A stretch of 64,000 nucleotides of DNA from Nesterenkonia xinjiangensis (GCF_013410745.1 NZ_JACCFY010000001.1:248001-312000), one strand, 5' to 3'; positions 44,775 to 54,742 are shown, counted from the first letter of the stretch. Program-made: numbers and translations. The notes: generated by a model not told the origin, from the sequence alone.

Positions 44775-46042
44775 TGCACGGCAGCTTCATCGACCTCACC
44801 CCGCTGCGCAGCTCCTCCGGCTTCCGACGCCTCTGGCTGGGCGGGCTGGTGTCCGCGTTCGCCGCGCAGCTCGCCGTCGTCGCGGTGCTCTTCCACGTGT
44901 GGGAGGAGACCGGCAGCCCGTTGTGGACCGGCATGGTGGGACTGGTCTCGGCGGCGGCGATGACAGCAGGATCCCTGCTGGGCGGCACGGCGGCTGATCG
45001 GTACGACCGCACCCGAGTGCTGCGCTGGACCACGCTGGGGCAGCTGCTCGCCGCCCTCGGGCTCACCGTCCAGGCGCTGCCGAATCTCGCCCTGGGTGCC
45101 GCACCGGGGGTCACGCTGGTGCTGGTCCTGGTGGCGGCCAACGCCTTCTGCGCCGGGTTCGGCGCCGCCTCCCGGCGGAGCCTTCCTGCCCGGCTGCTGG
45201 ATCACCTGCAGCTGCCGGCTGGCATCGCCCTGCTCCACCTGGGCGTCCAGGGCGCGCTGCTGCTGGGGCCGGCGATCGGCGGCGTCGTCATCGGGGCATT
45301 CGGCCTGGCGGCCTGCTTCGGTATCTGCGCCGCGGCGCTGTGCGTGGCATTGTGGACGGTGCTCCGGCTGCCGCCGGTGCCCCCGCCGGCCGCCACCGGG
45401 GCGAGCCCCTGGGCGATGACCCGGGAGGGCCTCCGGCACGTGAGCCGCCCGGGGGCGGTGCGCGGGGCCTTCGGAACCGACCTGTTCGCCACCCTGCTGG
45501 TCATGCCGGTCTCGCTGTTCCCGATGATCAATGAGATGCGCCTCGACGGCGCCCCGGAGACGCTGGGCATGATGACCAGCTCGGTGGCGGTGGGCGGGCT
45601 GCTCGCGGGGCTGCTCTCCGGGGCGGTGGTGCGCCGGCAGCGGCTGGGACGGATCCAGTCCGGCGCCGCGGCGGTGTGGTGCCTGGCGCTGATCGGTTAC
45701 GGGCTGAGCCCCACGCTGGGGACGATCCTGCTGTGTCTGGCGGTGGCCGGCGCGGCGGACACGGTGAGTGTCATCGCCCGCGGGGCCATTGTGCAGCTGG
45801 TGACCCCCGACGCGAGGCGCGGCCGGGTCTCCGCCGCGGAGCATGTGATCGGTGCGGCGGGTCCGGATGTCGGCAATGCCCGGTCCGGCCTGGTGGCCCA
45901 GCTGGTGGGCGCCCCAGCCAGCCTGGTCGGCGGAGGCGTCCTGGCGCTGATCGGCATCGGATGGATCGCGGCGCGCAATCGGCACCTGCGGGACTTCCGC
46001 CGGTCAGACTTCTCCCGAGGGGATCAGACGGACACGCTCTGA
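44774..46042 (+). CDS. major facilitator superfamily transporter
   Basis: A 422-residue MFS protein with about twelve hydrophobic helices. GFRRLWLGGLVSAFAAQLAVVAVLF is helix 1, and GGTAADRYDRTRVLRWTTLGQLLAALG holds the MFS loop 2-3 motif (GxxADRxxRR). The overall arrangement resembles enterobactin-exporter-like or drug efflux members. It is the fifth gene of the ABC-kinase-regulator operon (TGATG junction with the regulator). The substrate is unknown. The C terminus runs 19 bases into the convergent histidine phosphatase gene. Confidence 0.88.
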   Translation: MHGSFIDLTPLRSSSGFRRLWLGGLVSAFAAQLAVVAVLFHVWEETGSPLWTGMVGLVSAAAMTAGSLLGGTAADRYDRTRVLRWTTLGQLLAALGLTVQALPNLALGAAPGVTLVLVLVAANAFCAGFGAASRRSLPARLLDHLQLPAGIALLHLGVQGALLLGPAIGGVVIGAFGLAACFGICAAALCVALWTVLRLPPVPPPAATGASPWAMTREGLRHVSRPGAVRGAFGTDLFATLLVMPVSLFPMINEMRLDGAPETLGMMTSSVAVGGLLAGLLSGAVVRRQRLGRIQSGAAAVWCLALIGYGLSPTLGTILLCLAVAGAADTVSVIARGAIVQLVTPDARRGRVSAAEHVIGAAGPDVGNARSGLVAQLVGAPASLVGGGVLALIGIGWIAARNRHLRDFRRSDFSRGDQTDTL

Positions 46043-46788
46043 GTCGCCGAGGGGTTCAGCAGCTCCGGGGAGAGGTTCAGCACGCGCAGCCGCGACTGGG
46101 CGATGATCTGCTCATCAGTGAGGCCCGCGATGTGCGCAGCCTCATCCTCCGGGGTGAGCGCGTCGTCCAACCCGCTCCGCGGCAGCGAACTGCTCACCGG
46201 GCCCAGAGTCAACGGCACGTCCACCACCGTCGCCGAGGCCGGGGTCAACGGGATGGACTGAGCACGGTCGATCAGATCCAGGTGCTCCAGCAGCACGCGC
46301 AGGGCAGCCCCATGGCTGACCACCACAGCGGTGCGCACCGCAAAGCTCAGGTCCGGAGACGCGGTGGGCCGGATCTGGGCAGTCTCCCGGACGACGCCGC
46401 AGAAGACAGAGAGCATGCGCTCGGCCAGCTGCTGATGGGTCTCCCCGCCGGCAGGGGTATACGTCCCTGCCCGCCAGGCGGAGAACTCCTCGGGTTCGCG
46501 ATCGCGGATCTCCGCGGCGTAGGAGCCTTCCCACTCGCCGAGGTTCTGCTCCATGAGCTCGTCCCACACGCGCGGCTGCAGGTCCAAGTTGAACTGCGCG
46601 AAGGTCTGCTGGGTGCGCACCAGAGAGGAGACATGCCCCTGCTGAGGGTTCTGAGCGCGGACGAACCCTCCGGTGATGGAGGCCTGCCGTTCCCCCGAGG
46701 AGGCCAGCGAGATGTCGGAGCGACCCTGCAGCCGGTGGTCACGGTTCCAGTCGGTCTCGCCGTGGCGGCACAGCAGGACTCGGATCAT
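46024..46788 (-). CDS. histidine phosphatase superfamily protein
   Basis: A 254-residue phosphoglycerate mutase-like phosphatase. MIRVLLCRHGETDWNRDHRLQGRSDISLASSGERQA starts with the RHG catalytic motif (Arg8-His9-Gly10). SSLVRTQQTFAQFN, LGEWEGSYAAEIRDREP and VVVSHGAALRVLLEHL follow, with the second catalytic His in SHGAALR. It resembles acid phosphatases and broad phosphatases of the family. The ATG at 46788 is preferred; the upstream ATG would add 22 residues of low similarity. The gene ends in a 19-base convergent overlap with the MFS gene. Confidence 0.9.
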   Translation of the reverse strand: MIRVLLCRHGETDWNRDHRLQGRSDISLASSGERQASITGGFVRAQNPQQGHVSSLVRTQQTFAQFNLDLQPRVWDELMEQNLGEWEGSYAAEIRDREPEEFSAWRAGTYTPAGGETHQQLAERMLSVFCGVVRETAQIRPTASPDLSFAVRTAVVVSHGAALRVLLEHLDLIDRAQSIPLTPASATVVDVPLTLGPVSSSLPRSGLDDALTPEDEAAHIAGLTDEQIIAQSRLRVLNLSPELLNPSATQSVSV

Positions 46789-46911
46789 GGGAGGCACTCC
46801 TGACGGTGAGGGTTCCTGATGAGGATTCCGAATGATGGTTTCTGACGATGACACCCTATGCCATCGCGCGGCGGCGGGGCCGTGTCAGCGGCAGGTGCGA
46901 TGCTGGTGATC

Positions 46912-48075
46912 ATGGAATGGACGTTGTTTCCCCTCGGTCTGCTGCTCGGTCTGATCCTCGGCGTCGCAGGTGCCCTGGTGCTGCTGCGTCGCATGCGCGG
47001 TGATGCTGACGACGGCGACTCCCTCCGCGAGCAGCTCCACGCCGCCCAGCTGGAGGCCGGAGCGGCGACGGCGCGTCTGCAGGCCATCGAGCAGCAGCGT
47101 GAGGACGACGCCGGGGCTGCCCGGGAACGCGAGACCCTGGTGGAGATGCTCCACCCGGTGCGCCGCGGAGTGACCGAGATGCAGCAGCGGGTCCAGGAGC
47201 TGGAGAAGGAGCGTGCCGCCCAGCACGCCACGCTGAGCCGGCAGCTCACCGAGGCCGCGCAGAACGACCAGCGGCTCTACGACTCCACCCAGGCGCTGAT
47301 GGGCAGCCTGCATTCGACCTCGGCTCGCGGCTACTGGGGCGAGGTGCAGCTGCGCCGCATCGTGGAGGCCGCCGGGATGATCCCCCATGTGGACTTCGTG
47401 GAGCAGCATTCCGGCACCGGCGGCGACGGCGCCGTGCTCCGCCCGGACATGGTGGTCCACCTGCCCGGGGGCCGGCAGCTGGTCATCGACTCCAAGGCGC
47501 CGCTGAATCCGAAGGACGGCACCGCCCAGGCCCGGGCGCTGAAGCAGCATGTGGGTGTGCTGGCCGCCAAGGACTACACCGCCACCGTGGAGAACTCCCC
47601 CGAGGTGATCTTCTGCTTCATACCGGCGGAGTCGCTGCTCTCCTCCGCCCTGGAGGCCGACCCGGAGCTGCTCGACCACGCCCTGGGCAGAGGAGTCTCA
47701 CTGGTCTCCCCCTCCTCGCTGCTGGCCGCGCTGAAGGCCGTGGAGACCTCGTGGCGGCAGGAGCGGCTCGCCCACAACATTCGGGAGATCGTGGACCACT
47801 CCCGGGAGCTGTACCGACGTCTGGCCAAGATGAGCGAGCATCTCGCCAAGACCGGGGATCGACTTCGTCAGGCCGTCCAGGCCTACAACCAGCTCATCGG
47901 CAACATCGAACGCCAGGTGCTGCCCAAGGTGGAGACCATCAGCCGCCTGCAGCTGGCCCCGGAGAAGGAACACGAGCAGGCACCGTTGGAGGATCTCGGC
48001 GAGACGCTGTCCCTGCAGACGGTGGAGGCCGAGGTCAATGACCTCGGCCCCCGCCTCGCCCAAGGTGAGCAGTGA
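46912..48075 (+). CDS. rmuC: DNA recombination protein RmuC
   Basis: A 387-residue RmuC. A membrane anchor (MEWTLFPLGLLLGLILGVAGALVLLRRMRG) is followed by a long coiled coil (HAAQLEAGAATARLQAIEQQREDDAGAAREREQ-type). The nuclease-like core has SARGYWGEVQLRRIVEAAGMIPHVDFVEQ, VLRPDMVVHLPGGRQLVIDSKAPLNPKDG and ARALKQHVGVLAAKDYTATVENSPEVIFCFIPAESLL, which carry the PD-(D/E)XK-like D-x-K pattern. RmuC limits recombination at inverted repeats in Escherichia coli. ATG 46912 places the membrane helix at the N terminus. No operon partner; its stop is 2 bases from the convergent transporter. Confidence 0.9.
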   Translation: MEWTLFPLGLLLGLILGVAGALVLLRRMRGDADDGDSLREQLHAAQLEAGAATARLQAIEQQREDDAGAARERETLVEMLHPVRRGVTEMQQRVQELEKERAAQHATLSRQLTEAAQNDQRLYDSTQALMGSLHSTSARGYWGEVQLRRIVEAAGMIPHVDFVEQHSGTGGDGAVLRPDMVVHLPGGRQLVIDSKAPLNPKDGTAQARALKQHVGVLAAKDYTATVENSPEVIFCFIPAESLLSSALEADPELLDHALGRGVSLVSPSSLLAALKAVETSWRQERLAHNIREIVDHSRELYRRLAKMSEHLAKTGDRLRQAVQAYNQLIGNIERQVLPKVETISRLQLAPEKEHEQAPLEDLGETLSLQTVEAEVNDLGPRLAQGEQ

Positions 48076-48076
48076 C

Positions 48077-49744
48077 CTACAGGCTCAGGCCGAACACCCA
48101 CAGCAGCAGCGTCATGGACACCAGGGTGATCACCACGACGGCGGCGACGTTGAGCAAGATGCCGCCCTTGACCATCTGGCCGATGGTCACGTACCCGGAG
48201 CCGTAGGCGATCGCGTTCGGCGGCGTCGCCACCGGAAGCATGAAGGCGCAGGTGGCGGCCAGGGCCACCGGTGCTGCGAGCACCAGCGGGTCCACTCCTG
48301 TGCCCATGGCCACACCGGAGGCCACCGGCAGGAAGGTGGCAGCCGTCGCGGTGTTGGAGGTCATCTCCGTGAGGATCAGGACCCCTGCCGCGGCCAGCAG
48401 GACGAGCACCCACACGGGGACGGTGCTCAGCCCTTCCATCTGCTCACCCATCCAGGAGCTGAGGCCCGAGGCCGAGAACTGTGAGGAGAGCGCCAGTCCG
48501 CCGCCGAAGAGCAGCAGCACACCCCAGGGCAGCTTCGCCGCGTACTCCCAGTCCAGCAGCCGGACCCCGCGGTTCGCTCCACCGGGCAGCAGGAAGAGCA
48601 GCAGCCCGACCACCATGGCGATGCCGGCGTCGGAGATGAACGGCTCAGTGTCCTCCTCGAGCACACCGGCACCGATCAGCAGATCGGTGCCCAGCGGGAT
48701 GCTCACCCAGGAGACCGCCGCCAGAATAAAGATGAGCAGCACCCTCAGCTCTCCTGAGCTCATCGGGCCCAGCTTGCGCAGTTCACCACGGATGAGGTCT
48801 GAGCCACCGGGGATCGTCTTGATCTCCGGGCGGAACAGCAGCCGGGTGAGCACCACCCAGACGAGCACGAGCATGACGATCGCGATGGGCACGCCCACCA
48901 ACATCCACTGGCCGAAGCCGATGGTGACGTCATGGTTGGTGCTCATATGCCCCACCAGCAGGGCGTTCGGCGGAGTTCCGATGATGGTGGAGACCGATCC
49001 GACCGAGGCCGCGTAAGCGATGCCCAGCATGAGGGCGGTGCCGAAGTTCGACTTGACCGCCTGGGCCTTCTCCGCCGGGTCGGCATCGTCCTCCGAGATC
49101 GATCCGGGGTCCTCTCCCTTGGCGATGCGCTGGACGAGCATGAGCACCGAGATCCCGATCGGCAGCATCATCACCGCGGTGGCCGTGTTCGAGACCCACA
49201 TGGACAGGAACGCGGTGGCGATCATGAAGCCGCCGATCAGATTGACCGGCTTCGAGCCCATGGCGCGCAGAGTCAGCAAGGCGATGCGTCGGTGCAGGTT
49301 CCATCTCTGCATCGCCAGGGCCAGCATGAAACCGCCCATGAACAGGAAGATGATGTTGTGGCCGTAGTTCGCGCCGATCACGTCCACGGTCACGGGTTCA
49401 TCGCCGGCCTCCGCGGCGGGCACCAGCATGGGGAACACCACCAGGGGCACCAGGGCGGTGGCGGGGATCGGAATCGCCTCGGTCATCCACCAGACCGCCA
49501 TCAGTACGGCGGTGGCGGCGGTCAGACGGGGCCAGACATCCATGTCCCCCGGCATGACCAGAAACATCAGTCCGGCCCCGACCAGGCCCCCGAAGAGCCC
49601 GATGATCCGGCGGAGGAAAGTGGGCCTGGGCAGAGACTCGGCACGGGCACCGACTGAGAGCTGCTCCTGCTGCTCCCGGGCGGACTTCCGCGGATCGTAC
49701 TTCCTGAGGTGCTCCCCGGTGACGCGGGAACCCGGTGTCATCAT
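48077..49744 (-). CDS. DASS/SLC13-family anion symporter
   Basis: A 555-residue sodium-dependent di- or tricarboxylate transporter. The cytosolic N terminus of about 45 residues is followed by 11 or more helices. Paired motifs SNTATAVMMLPIGISVLML and TSNTATAATFLPVASGVAMG are the SNT sites of the DASS family, each in a re-entrant hairpin. GALVGHMSTNHD-like and LPVATPPNAIAYGSGYVTIGQM regions are also typical. Substrates in the family are succinate, malate, citrate or sulfate; none can be assigned. The start at 49744 gives the family length. A hairpin between it and ispH (49777-49798) lies just upstream. Confidence 0.88.
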   Translation of the reverse strand: MMTPGSRVTGEHLRKYDPRKSAREQQEQLSVGARAESLPRPTFLRRIIGLFGGLVGAGLMFLVMPGDMDVWPRLTAATAVLMAVWWMTEAIPIPATALVPLVVFPMLVPAAEAGDEPVTVDVIGANYGHNIIFLFMGGFMLALAMQRWNLHRRIALLTLRAMGSKPVNLIGGFMIATAFLSMWVSNTATAVMMLPIGISVLMLVQRIAKGEDPGSISEDDADPAEKAQAVKSNFGTALMLGIAYAASVGSVSTIIGTPPNALLVGHMSTNHDVTIGFGQWMLVGVPIAIVMLVLVWVVLTRLLFRPEIKTIPGGSDLIRGELRKLGPMSSGELRVLLIFILAAVSWVSIPLGTDLLIGAGVLEEDTEPFISDAGIAMVVGLLLFLLPGGANRGVRLLDWEYAAKLPWGVLLLFGGGLALSSQFSASGLSSWMGEQMEGLSTVPVWVLVLLAAAGVLILTEMTSNTATAATFLPVASGVAMGTGVDPLVLAAPVALAATCAFMLPVATPPNAIAYGSGYVTIGQMVKGGILLNVAAVVVITLVSMTLLLWVFGLSL

Positions 49745-49776
49745 GATCTGCGCTCCTGATCTGAGGTCGTCAGCGC

Positions 49777-49798
49777 GTCACAGCTCACGGTCTGTGAC
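49777..49798 (-). terminator. terminator candidate after ispH
   Basis: GTCACAG and CTGTGAC are 7-bp arms around an 8-base loop, 26 bases after the ispH stop on the same strand. Confidence 0.5.
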
Positions 49799-49823
49799 AG
49801 ACGCCACAGAGTCTACCGGCAGG

Positions 49824-50942
49824 TCAGCTCCTGGACTTGGAGCGATTGCCGCCGCGGGCGCCCTCGCCGTCGCCGACCTCCTGGAGCGCCTTGCGGATCT
49901 CCTTGGGGAGGCTGAAGATGATGTCCTCCTCAGCGGTGACGACCTCTTCGACGTCGTCGTAGCCGTAGTCCGCCAGCAGGCGCAGCACGTCCTGGACGAG
50001 GACCTCCGGCACTGAGGCGCCCGAGGTGACGCCGATGGTCTGGGCGTCCTCGAACCAGGCCTCATCGACCTGGTTGGCGAAGTCCACCCGCTCGGCCCGG
50101 CGCGCTCCGTACTCCGTGGCGACCTCTTTCAGCCGCACCGAGTTCGAGGAGTTGGCCGAGCCGACCACGATCACCAGGTCAGTCTCCGGCGAGACCTTCT
50201 TGATGGCCGCCTGCCGGTTGGAGGTGGCGTAGCAGATGTCATCGCTGGGCGGGTCCTGCAGGTTGGGGAACCGCTCCTTGAGCTTCTGGACCGTCTCCAT
50301 GGCCTCATCCACCGAGAGCGTGGTCTGCGACAGCCAGATGAGCTTGTCCGGATCCGGAACCTCGATCTGGTCGACCTCCCACGGGCCGTTCACGATCGTC
50401 GTGTTCTCCGGAGCGTGCCCAAAGGTCCCCTCGACCTCCTCATGGCCGTCGTGGCCGATGAGCAGGATGTGGAAGTCGTCCTTGGTGGTGAAACGCACCG
50501 CCTCCCGATGGACCTTCGTCACCAGCGGACAGGTCGCATCGATGGTCTGCAGGTTGCGGTCGGACGCGGCCTGCTTCACCGCAGGGGAGACGCCGTGGGC
50601 CGAGAAGACCAGCAGCTCGCCCTCGGGGACCTCATCGGCCTCCTCCACGAAGACCACGCCCTTCTCGGTGAGTGTGTCGACCACATGGCGGTTGTGCACG
50701 ATCTCCTTGCGCACATAGACGGGCGGACCATAGCGCTCAAGGGCCTTCTCCACCGCCACCACCGCTCGGTCCACCCCGGCGCAGTAGCCGCGCGGCGCCG
50801 CCAGCAGGACCTTCCGGTCCCCGGAGAACGACGAGGCCGCCGCCACCTCCTCGGGGCTGCGGCGCTGGCGCGGCACCATCGGCATGGGCACGGAGATGTG
50901 CCCGGAGCGCGAAGGAGCTTCGGGAGTCGCACGGGTAGTCAT
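49824..50942 (-). CDS. ispH: 4-hydroxy-3-methylbut-2-enyl diphosphate reductase
   Basis: A 372-residue IspH/LytB, the last enzyme of the MEP isoprenoid pathway. Three cysteines for the 4Fe-4S cluster are present: Cys54 in [12 protein letters not shown], Cys138 in [13 protein letters not shown] and Cys237 in [24 protein letters not shown] and [17 protein letters not shown] are the substrate motifs. It acts in the cytosol with flavodoxin- or ferredoxin-type electron donors. The start at 50942 gives 40 residues before the core, usual in actinobacteria; the stretch before it ([16 protein letters not shown]) is less conserved. Divergent from nothing; upstream lies a membrane protein gene in the same direction. 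Confidence 0.94.
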   Translation of the reverse strand: MTTRATPEAPSRSGHISVPMPMVPRQRRSPEEVAAASSFSGDRKVLLAAPRGYCAGVDRAVVAVEKALERYGPPVYVRKEIVHNRHVVDTLTEKGVVFVEEADEVPEGELLVFSAHGVSPAVKQAASDRNLQTIDATCPLVTKVHREAVRFTTKDDFHILLIGHDGHEEVEGTFGHAPENTTIVNGPWEVDQIEVPDPDKLIWLSQTTLSVDEAMETVQKLKERFPNLQDPPSDDICYATSNRQAAIKKVSPETDLVIVVGSANSSNSVRLKEVATEYGARRAERVDFANQVDEAWFEDAQTIGVTSGASVPEVLVQDVLRLLADYGYDDVEEVVTAEEDIIFSLPKEIRKALQEVGDGEGARGGNRSKSRS

Positions 50943-50973
50943 GGGGCTCAGTCTACCGGCCGGGGTGGGCTGC

Positions 50974-51924
50974 TCAGACTCGGAGCAGGTCATCGTGACC
51001 CACGGAACTCCCCGCCGGGTCAGGCCCTCGCGACGGCGTCAGCACCGCACCCAGCAGCCCGACCACGACGACGACGCTGCAGGCTCCGGTGAAGATCCAC
51101 CAGGCGGGTCGGGCCCAGTCGGTGAGTCGTGCCTGGACGTGGCCCAGCAGCACCTCAGCCGCCGGTGGAATCGGCTGAGGCGGGGTCAGGTCCGGGGAGG
51201 CGACGGCCAGCGCGATCCACAGTCCCAGCCCGAGGCCGAGTCCGAGCAGCCCGCCCAGCGCGAGGGCGGCCCACCGGCCACGGCCGACACCGATGACCAT
51301 CGCCAGCAGACCCAGCAGCGCCGCACCTCCGGCCATCACCGTCCAGTGCTTGGAGGCCTCGGCGCCCGCCGCCCACTGGTACGGGTCGGCCCCGTCCTCG
51401 GCGACGGCGTCGAGGTTCACCACGATCTCCGGGGCGAGGGCGTCGAAGCTGGACTCGTCGAAGAACGGCAGCCAGCCGAGCAGGCCCTCCAGGCGCTCAC
51501 GCAGTGGCTCCGTCGTCGCCGCGGCCATCGGGCTGAGGTCCAGTGCGACGACGAGGTCCTCCGGGGACCCCGTCCCGCCCTCATGGAAGAGCCTCTCCAG
51601 CTCGCCGGCGAAGTCCTCCCGACTGGTCTGCAGGGACTCGTCCCAGGCCTCCAGGGTCTGGTCCTCCTTCAGCACCGAGGACGCCATCCCGGAGACGGCC
51701 TCCTGCACACCGGAGGGCAGCGCGTCCTCGTCCTCTCCGGTGAGCTCCTCGACCATCATCTCGACCGCGGCCTCGGCGAAGCCCTCCTGGGCGGGGAGAT
51801 CCCCGGCGATCTCCCGGACGGGCTCCTCCTCACGGAGGAGCTGGTCTATCTGACCTCCGGCGAGTGCGGCGGCCGCCAGAAGGGCGGCCAGCACGGCGCA
51901 GAGGGTGCTCAGCACGTGACGCAC
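50974..51924 (-). CDS. hypothetical membrane protein with N-terminal anchor
   Basis: A 316-residue protein. The GTG start at 51924 has an AGGAGATCC site and places a hydrophobic leader right at the N terminus ([26 protein letters not shown]). A helical, acidic extracytoplasmic part follows ([30 protein letters not shown]), then three C-terminal hydrophobic segments. It resembles actinobacterial conserved membrane proteins found next to xseA and ispH, whose function is not known. It ends 32 bases before the ispH start and may be co-transcribed. The ispH start would still have its own ribosome binding site. Confidence 0.75.
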   Translation of the reverse strand: MRHVLSTLCAVLAALLAAAALAGGQIDQLLREEEPVREIAGDLPAQEGFAEAAVEMMVEELTGEDEDALPSGVQEAVSGMASSVLKEDQTLEAWDESLQTSREDFAGELERLFHEGGTGSPEDLVVALDLSPMAAATTEPLRERLEGLLGWLPFFDESSFDALAPEIVVNLDAVAEDGADPYQWAAGAEASKHWTVMAGGAALLGLLAMVIGVGRGRWAALALGGLLGLGLGLGLWIALAVASPDLTPPQPIPPAAEVLLGHVQARLTDWARPAWWIFTGACSVVVVVGLLGAVLTPSRGPDPAGSSVGHDDLLRV

Positions 51925-52076
51925 TGGATCTCCTGTCTTCCACTCGGCGCTGTTCCTCCACAGGTTTCGATGCTGTGCGGGTCTTCTCCACACCCGTGGA
52001 CCACCGGGAGGAACGCGTCGGCGCAGATGAGTAGAGTGTCTGGCAGCATCGATCGTACCGGCGCCGAGGAGGAACT

Positions 52077-53435
52077 GTGAGTCAGGCACACGCGGGGGAC
52101 GGTCCTGAGCTGTCCGCCATGCCGGCGACCAGCCGTGAGACCTCCCCGGAGACGCCGTGGCCGCTGAGCCACTTCTCCGGAAAACTCAAGACGCACATCG
52201 AGAAAGTCGCCCCCACCTGGGTGGAGGGGCAGCTGGTGGAGTTCACCCTGCGCAACGGCAACGCCTGGATGACGCTGCGGGACCTCGAGCAGGAGGTCTC
52301 CTTCAGCGCCGTGGCGTGGCGCCAGGTGGCCTCCGGGCTCGACGGCGTGGTCCAGCCCGGTTCCCGCGTGGTCGCCCAGGTGCGCCCGAACCTGTATGAG
52401 AAGACGGGCCGGCTCTCCCTGGTGACCCAACAGATGCGCCCCGTCGGGCTCGGCGACCTGCTCGCCCGGGTGGAGCAGCTGAAGAAGCAGCTGGCCGCCG
52501 AGGGGCTGTTCGCCGCCGACCGGAAGCGGCCGCTGCCGGTGCTCCCCCGCCGGATCGGGCTGATCACCGGCCGGAACTCCGATGCGAAGAAGGACATCCT
52601 GCGCAACACCCATGCGCGGTGGGCCGCCGCACAGTTCGAGATCCGTGAGGTCGCCACCCAGGGCACCGCCGCTCCGCTGGAGGTCGCCGCCGCGCTGGCC
52701 GAGCTCGACGCCGACCCGGCCGTGGACGTGATCGTGATCGCCCGCGGCGGCGGAGCACTGGAGGAGGTCGTGCTGCCGTTCTCGGACGAACGCCTGATCC
52801 GGGCCGTCGCCGCCGCACGGACCCCGGTGGTCTCGGCGATCGGGCACGAGGCCGACCGTCCGCTGCTCGACGAGGTCGCCGACGTCCGCGCCTCCACTCC
52901 CACCGGTTCGGCCAAGCTGCTGGTGGTGGACGAGGTGCTGGAGCGGGAGAACATCGCCCAGGCCCGCGCGCGGATGTCGTCCGGGGTGCAACGGATGGTC
53001 GCCCGCGAGGCCGAATGGCTCAGCTCCGTGCGCTCCCGCCCCGTGCTGGCCCAGCCGGAGACCATGGTCACCGTGCGTGCTGAGGAGCTGACCGGGCTGC
53101 GACGCCGGGCGCTGGTCTCCGTGGAGGCCTCGGTGGCGCGCGCCCGCGACTGGGTCGGTCAGGCCCGCGCCCGGGTGACCGGGCTCTCTCCGCAGTCCAC
53201 TCTGGACCGCGGCTATGCGGTGGTCCAGTCCCATCCGGAGCACAGCGCCCTGGACGAGGCCGGCCGACCGGTGGCCCGCAGCGGATGGCACATCGTCCGG
53301 GACGCCTCCGAGGTGGAGCAGGGGTCGCCTCTGCGCGTCATGGTGGCCCGCGGCGAGCTGACAGCCCGCGCGGCTCACGTGCTGGCGGGCGAGGGCCCGG
53401 CTGCCGAAGGCGCAGCTCACGAGGATCAGAACTGA
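52077..53435 (+). CDS. xseA: exodeoxyribonuclease VII large subunit
   Basis: A 452-residue XseA. The OB-fold is HIEKVAPTWVEGQLVEFTLRNGNAWMTLRDLEQEVSFSAVAW, followed by the nuclease core RIGLITGRNSDAKKDILRN with the GRxSDAxxD motif, VDVIVIARGGGALEEVVLPFSDERLIRAVAAARTPVVSAIGHEADRPLLDEVADVRASTPTGSAK, and the STLDRGYAVV end motif. With XseB it degrades single-stranded DNA bidirectionally. The GTG start follows AGGAGG and lies in a divergent arrangement with the membrane-protein gene. The XseB gene follows 17 bases later. Confidence 0.94.
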   Translation: MSQAHAGDGPELSAMPATSRETSPETPWPLSHFSGKLKTHIEKVAPTWVEGQLVEFTLRNGNAWMTLRDLEQEVSFSAVAWRQVASGLDGVVQPGSRVVAQVRPNLYEKTGRLSLVTQQMRPVGLGDLLARVEQLKKQLAAEGLFAADRKRPLPVLPRRIGLITGRNSDAKKDILRNTHARWAAAQFEIREVATQGTAAPLEVAAALAELDADPAVDVIVIARGGGALEEVVLPFSDERLIRAVAAARTPVVSAIGHEADRPLLDEVADVRASTPTGSAKLLVVDEVLERENIAQARARMSSGVQRMVAREAEWLSSVRSRPVLAQPETMVTVRAEELTGLRRRALVSVEASVARARDWVGQARARVTGLSPQSTLDRGYAVVQSHPEHSALDEAGRPVARSGWHIVRDASEVEQGSPLRVMVARGELTARAAHVLAGEGPAAEGAAHEDQN

Positions 53436-53452
53436 GAGGAAGAGGGCAGCAG

Positions 53453-53716
53453 ATGGCACAGAACCCGGAAGAGGGCTTCTCCGGCGCCCAGCTCGAGGAC
53501 ATCGAGACGATGACCTACGAGCAGGCGCGGGAAGAGCTGATCGCGGTGGTCACCAAACTGGAGACCGGCGGCGCGCCCTTGGAGCAGTCGCTGGCCCTGT
53601 GGCAGCGCGGAGAGGCGCTGGCGGACCGCTGTGAGCGCTGGCTCGACGGCGCCTCGGCACGGCTCGAAGAGGTCCGGCGCAGCCTGGAGAGCACCCAGGA
53701 GGCGGAGCAGTCCTGA
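53453..53716 (+). CDS. xseB: exodeoxyribonuclease VII small subunit
   Basis: An 87-residue XseB: MTYEQAREELIAVVTKLETGGAPLEQSLALWQRGEALADRCERWLDGASARLEEVRRSLE is the conserved helical hairpin (E-L-V-x-x-x-LE-x-G-x-x-x-L-E-x-S-L-x-x-x-E-x-G). It assembles with XseA in several copies. The start at 53453 follows GAGAGGAAGAGGGC. It is the second gene of the operon and is closed by a hairpin. Confidence 0.93.
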   Translation: MAQNPEEGFSGAQLEDIETMTYEQAREELIAVVTKLETGGAPLEQSLALWQRGEALADRCERWLDGASARLEEVRRSLESTQEAEQS

Positions 53717-53718
53717 GC

Positions 53719-53739
53719 AGGTCGGCTCCGGCCCGACCT
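53719..53739. terminator. bidirectional terminator between xseB and PPK2
   Basis: AGGTCGG and CCGACCT arms with a CTCCGGC loop lie between the two convergent stop codons (53716 and 53738). No U-tract is seen. Confidence 0.6.
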
Positions 53740-54733
53740 ACAGCCAGCTCTGCAGCAGACGGGCTCGCTCCGCATCGATGTCATAGCCAGCCCGGGGCCA
53801 GCCCAGATCCAGGTCCTCCAAGGCGGCGATGAGCAGCTCCTGGACCGCGAGTCGGGAGTACCATTTCCGGTCCGCCCCGACGATGTGCCACGGCGCCCAA
53901 TCGGCGTCGGTGGCTTCCAGCAGGCCCGAGTAGACAGTGCGGAAGGTGTCGAAGTCGGCGCGGGCATCAGCATCGGAGGGGTCGTACTTCCAATGCTTCT
54001 CGCGCCGGTCCAGTCGAGAGAGGAGCCGTTCCAGCTGTTCCTCCGGGGACAGATGCAGGAACACCTTGACGAGGGCGAAGCCGCGACGCACCAGCTCGTC
54101 CTCGAAGAGACGCAGCGTCTCGGTGCGTCCGGCCAGCGCGTCGGCGTCCAGGTCGCCGCTGACCGCCGGGACCAGCACGTCCTCGTAGTGCGAGCGGTCG
54201 AAGACTCCCACCATGCCGGGCGCGGGCAGCCGACGGATGACCCGACGCAGATAGTGCTCGCGGCGTTCCGCCTCGGTCGGCCGCCCGAATCCGGTGACCG
54301 AGACGCCCAGCGGGTCCATCGAACCGGCCACATGCTTGACCGTGCCTCCCTTGCCCGAGGCGTCCATGCCCTGGAGGACCAGCAGCACCCGGGGGCCCTG
54401 CTCCACGTCGCGCAGCGCCTCGAGGACCTCAGCGGTGAGCACCTGCTCACGCCGTCCTCGCTGGTCACCGGTGAGCTGCGGGACCCGGCTGGTGAGCCGC
54501 TCCATGACGGCGGCACGGGTCTCGTCAGCGGCGGCGACCTGGTGCGCCCAGAGCCGCTCCTGGGCGTCGGCGAGGACCTCGGCACGTTCGGCGAGCAGGC
54601 GCCGCCCGCGCTTCTTCTTCCCGGAGAACTCCAGGCGCCTGCCGGTGGGGACCTCCTCCAGATGCAGCGGCGCGCCCCAGCCAGGGGCTCGCCAGATGCC
54701 GCGGGGGTCGGCGTCGAAGGGCAGGTCAGTCAC
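53738..54733 (-). CDS. polyphosphate kinase 2 family protein
   Basis: A 331-residue PPK2. VLLVLQGMDASGKGGTVKHV is Walker A, GVSVTGFGRPTEAERREHYLRRV the lid region, VGVFDRSHYEDVLVPAV Walker B and RLFEDELVRRGFALVKVFLHLSPEEQLERL the specificity part, with HWKYDPSDADAR in the lid. PPK2 enzymes make NDP or NTP from polyphosphate; the single-domain class and class III patterns fit length and motifs, so NMP or NDP phosphorylation is possible. The start at 54733 is chosen for the conserved WRAPGWGAPLHL region. Stop overlaps the terminator shared with xseB. Confidence 0.9.
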   Translation of the reverse strand: MTDLPFDADPRGIWRAPGWGAPLHLEEVPTGRRLEFSGKKKRGRRLLAERAEVLADAQERLWAHQVAAADETRAAVMERLTSRVPQLTGDQRGRREQVLTAEVLEALRDVEQGPRVLLVLQGMDASGKGGTVKHVAGSMDPLGVSVTGFGRPTEAERREHYLRRVIRRLPAPGMVGVFDRSHYEDVLVPAVSGDLDADALAGRTETLRLFEDELVRRGFALVKVFLHLSPEEQLERLLSRLDRREKHWKYDPSDADARADFDTFRTVYSGLLEATDADWAPWHIVGADRKWYSRLAVQELLIAALEDLDLGWPRAGYDIDAERARLLQSWL

Positions 54734-54742
54734 AGAGACCTC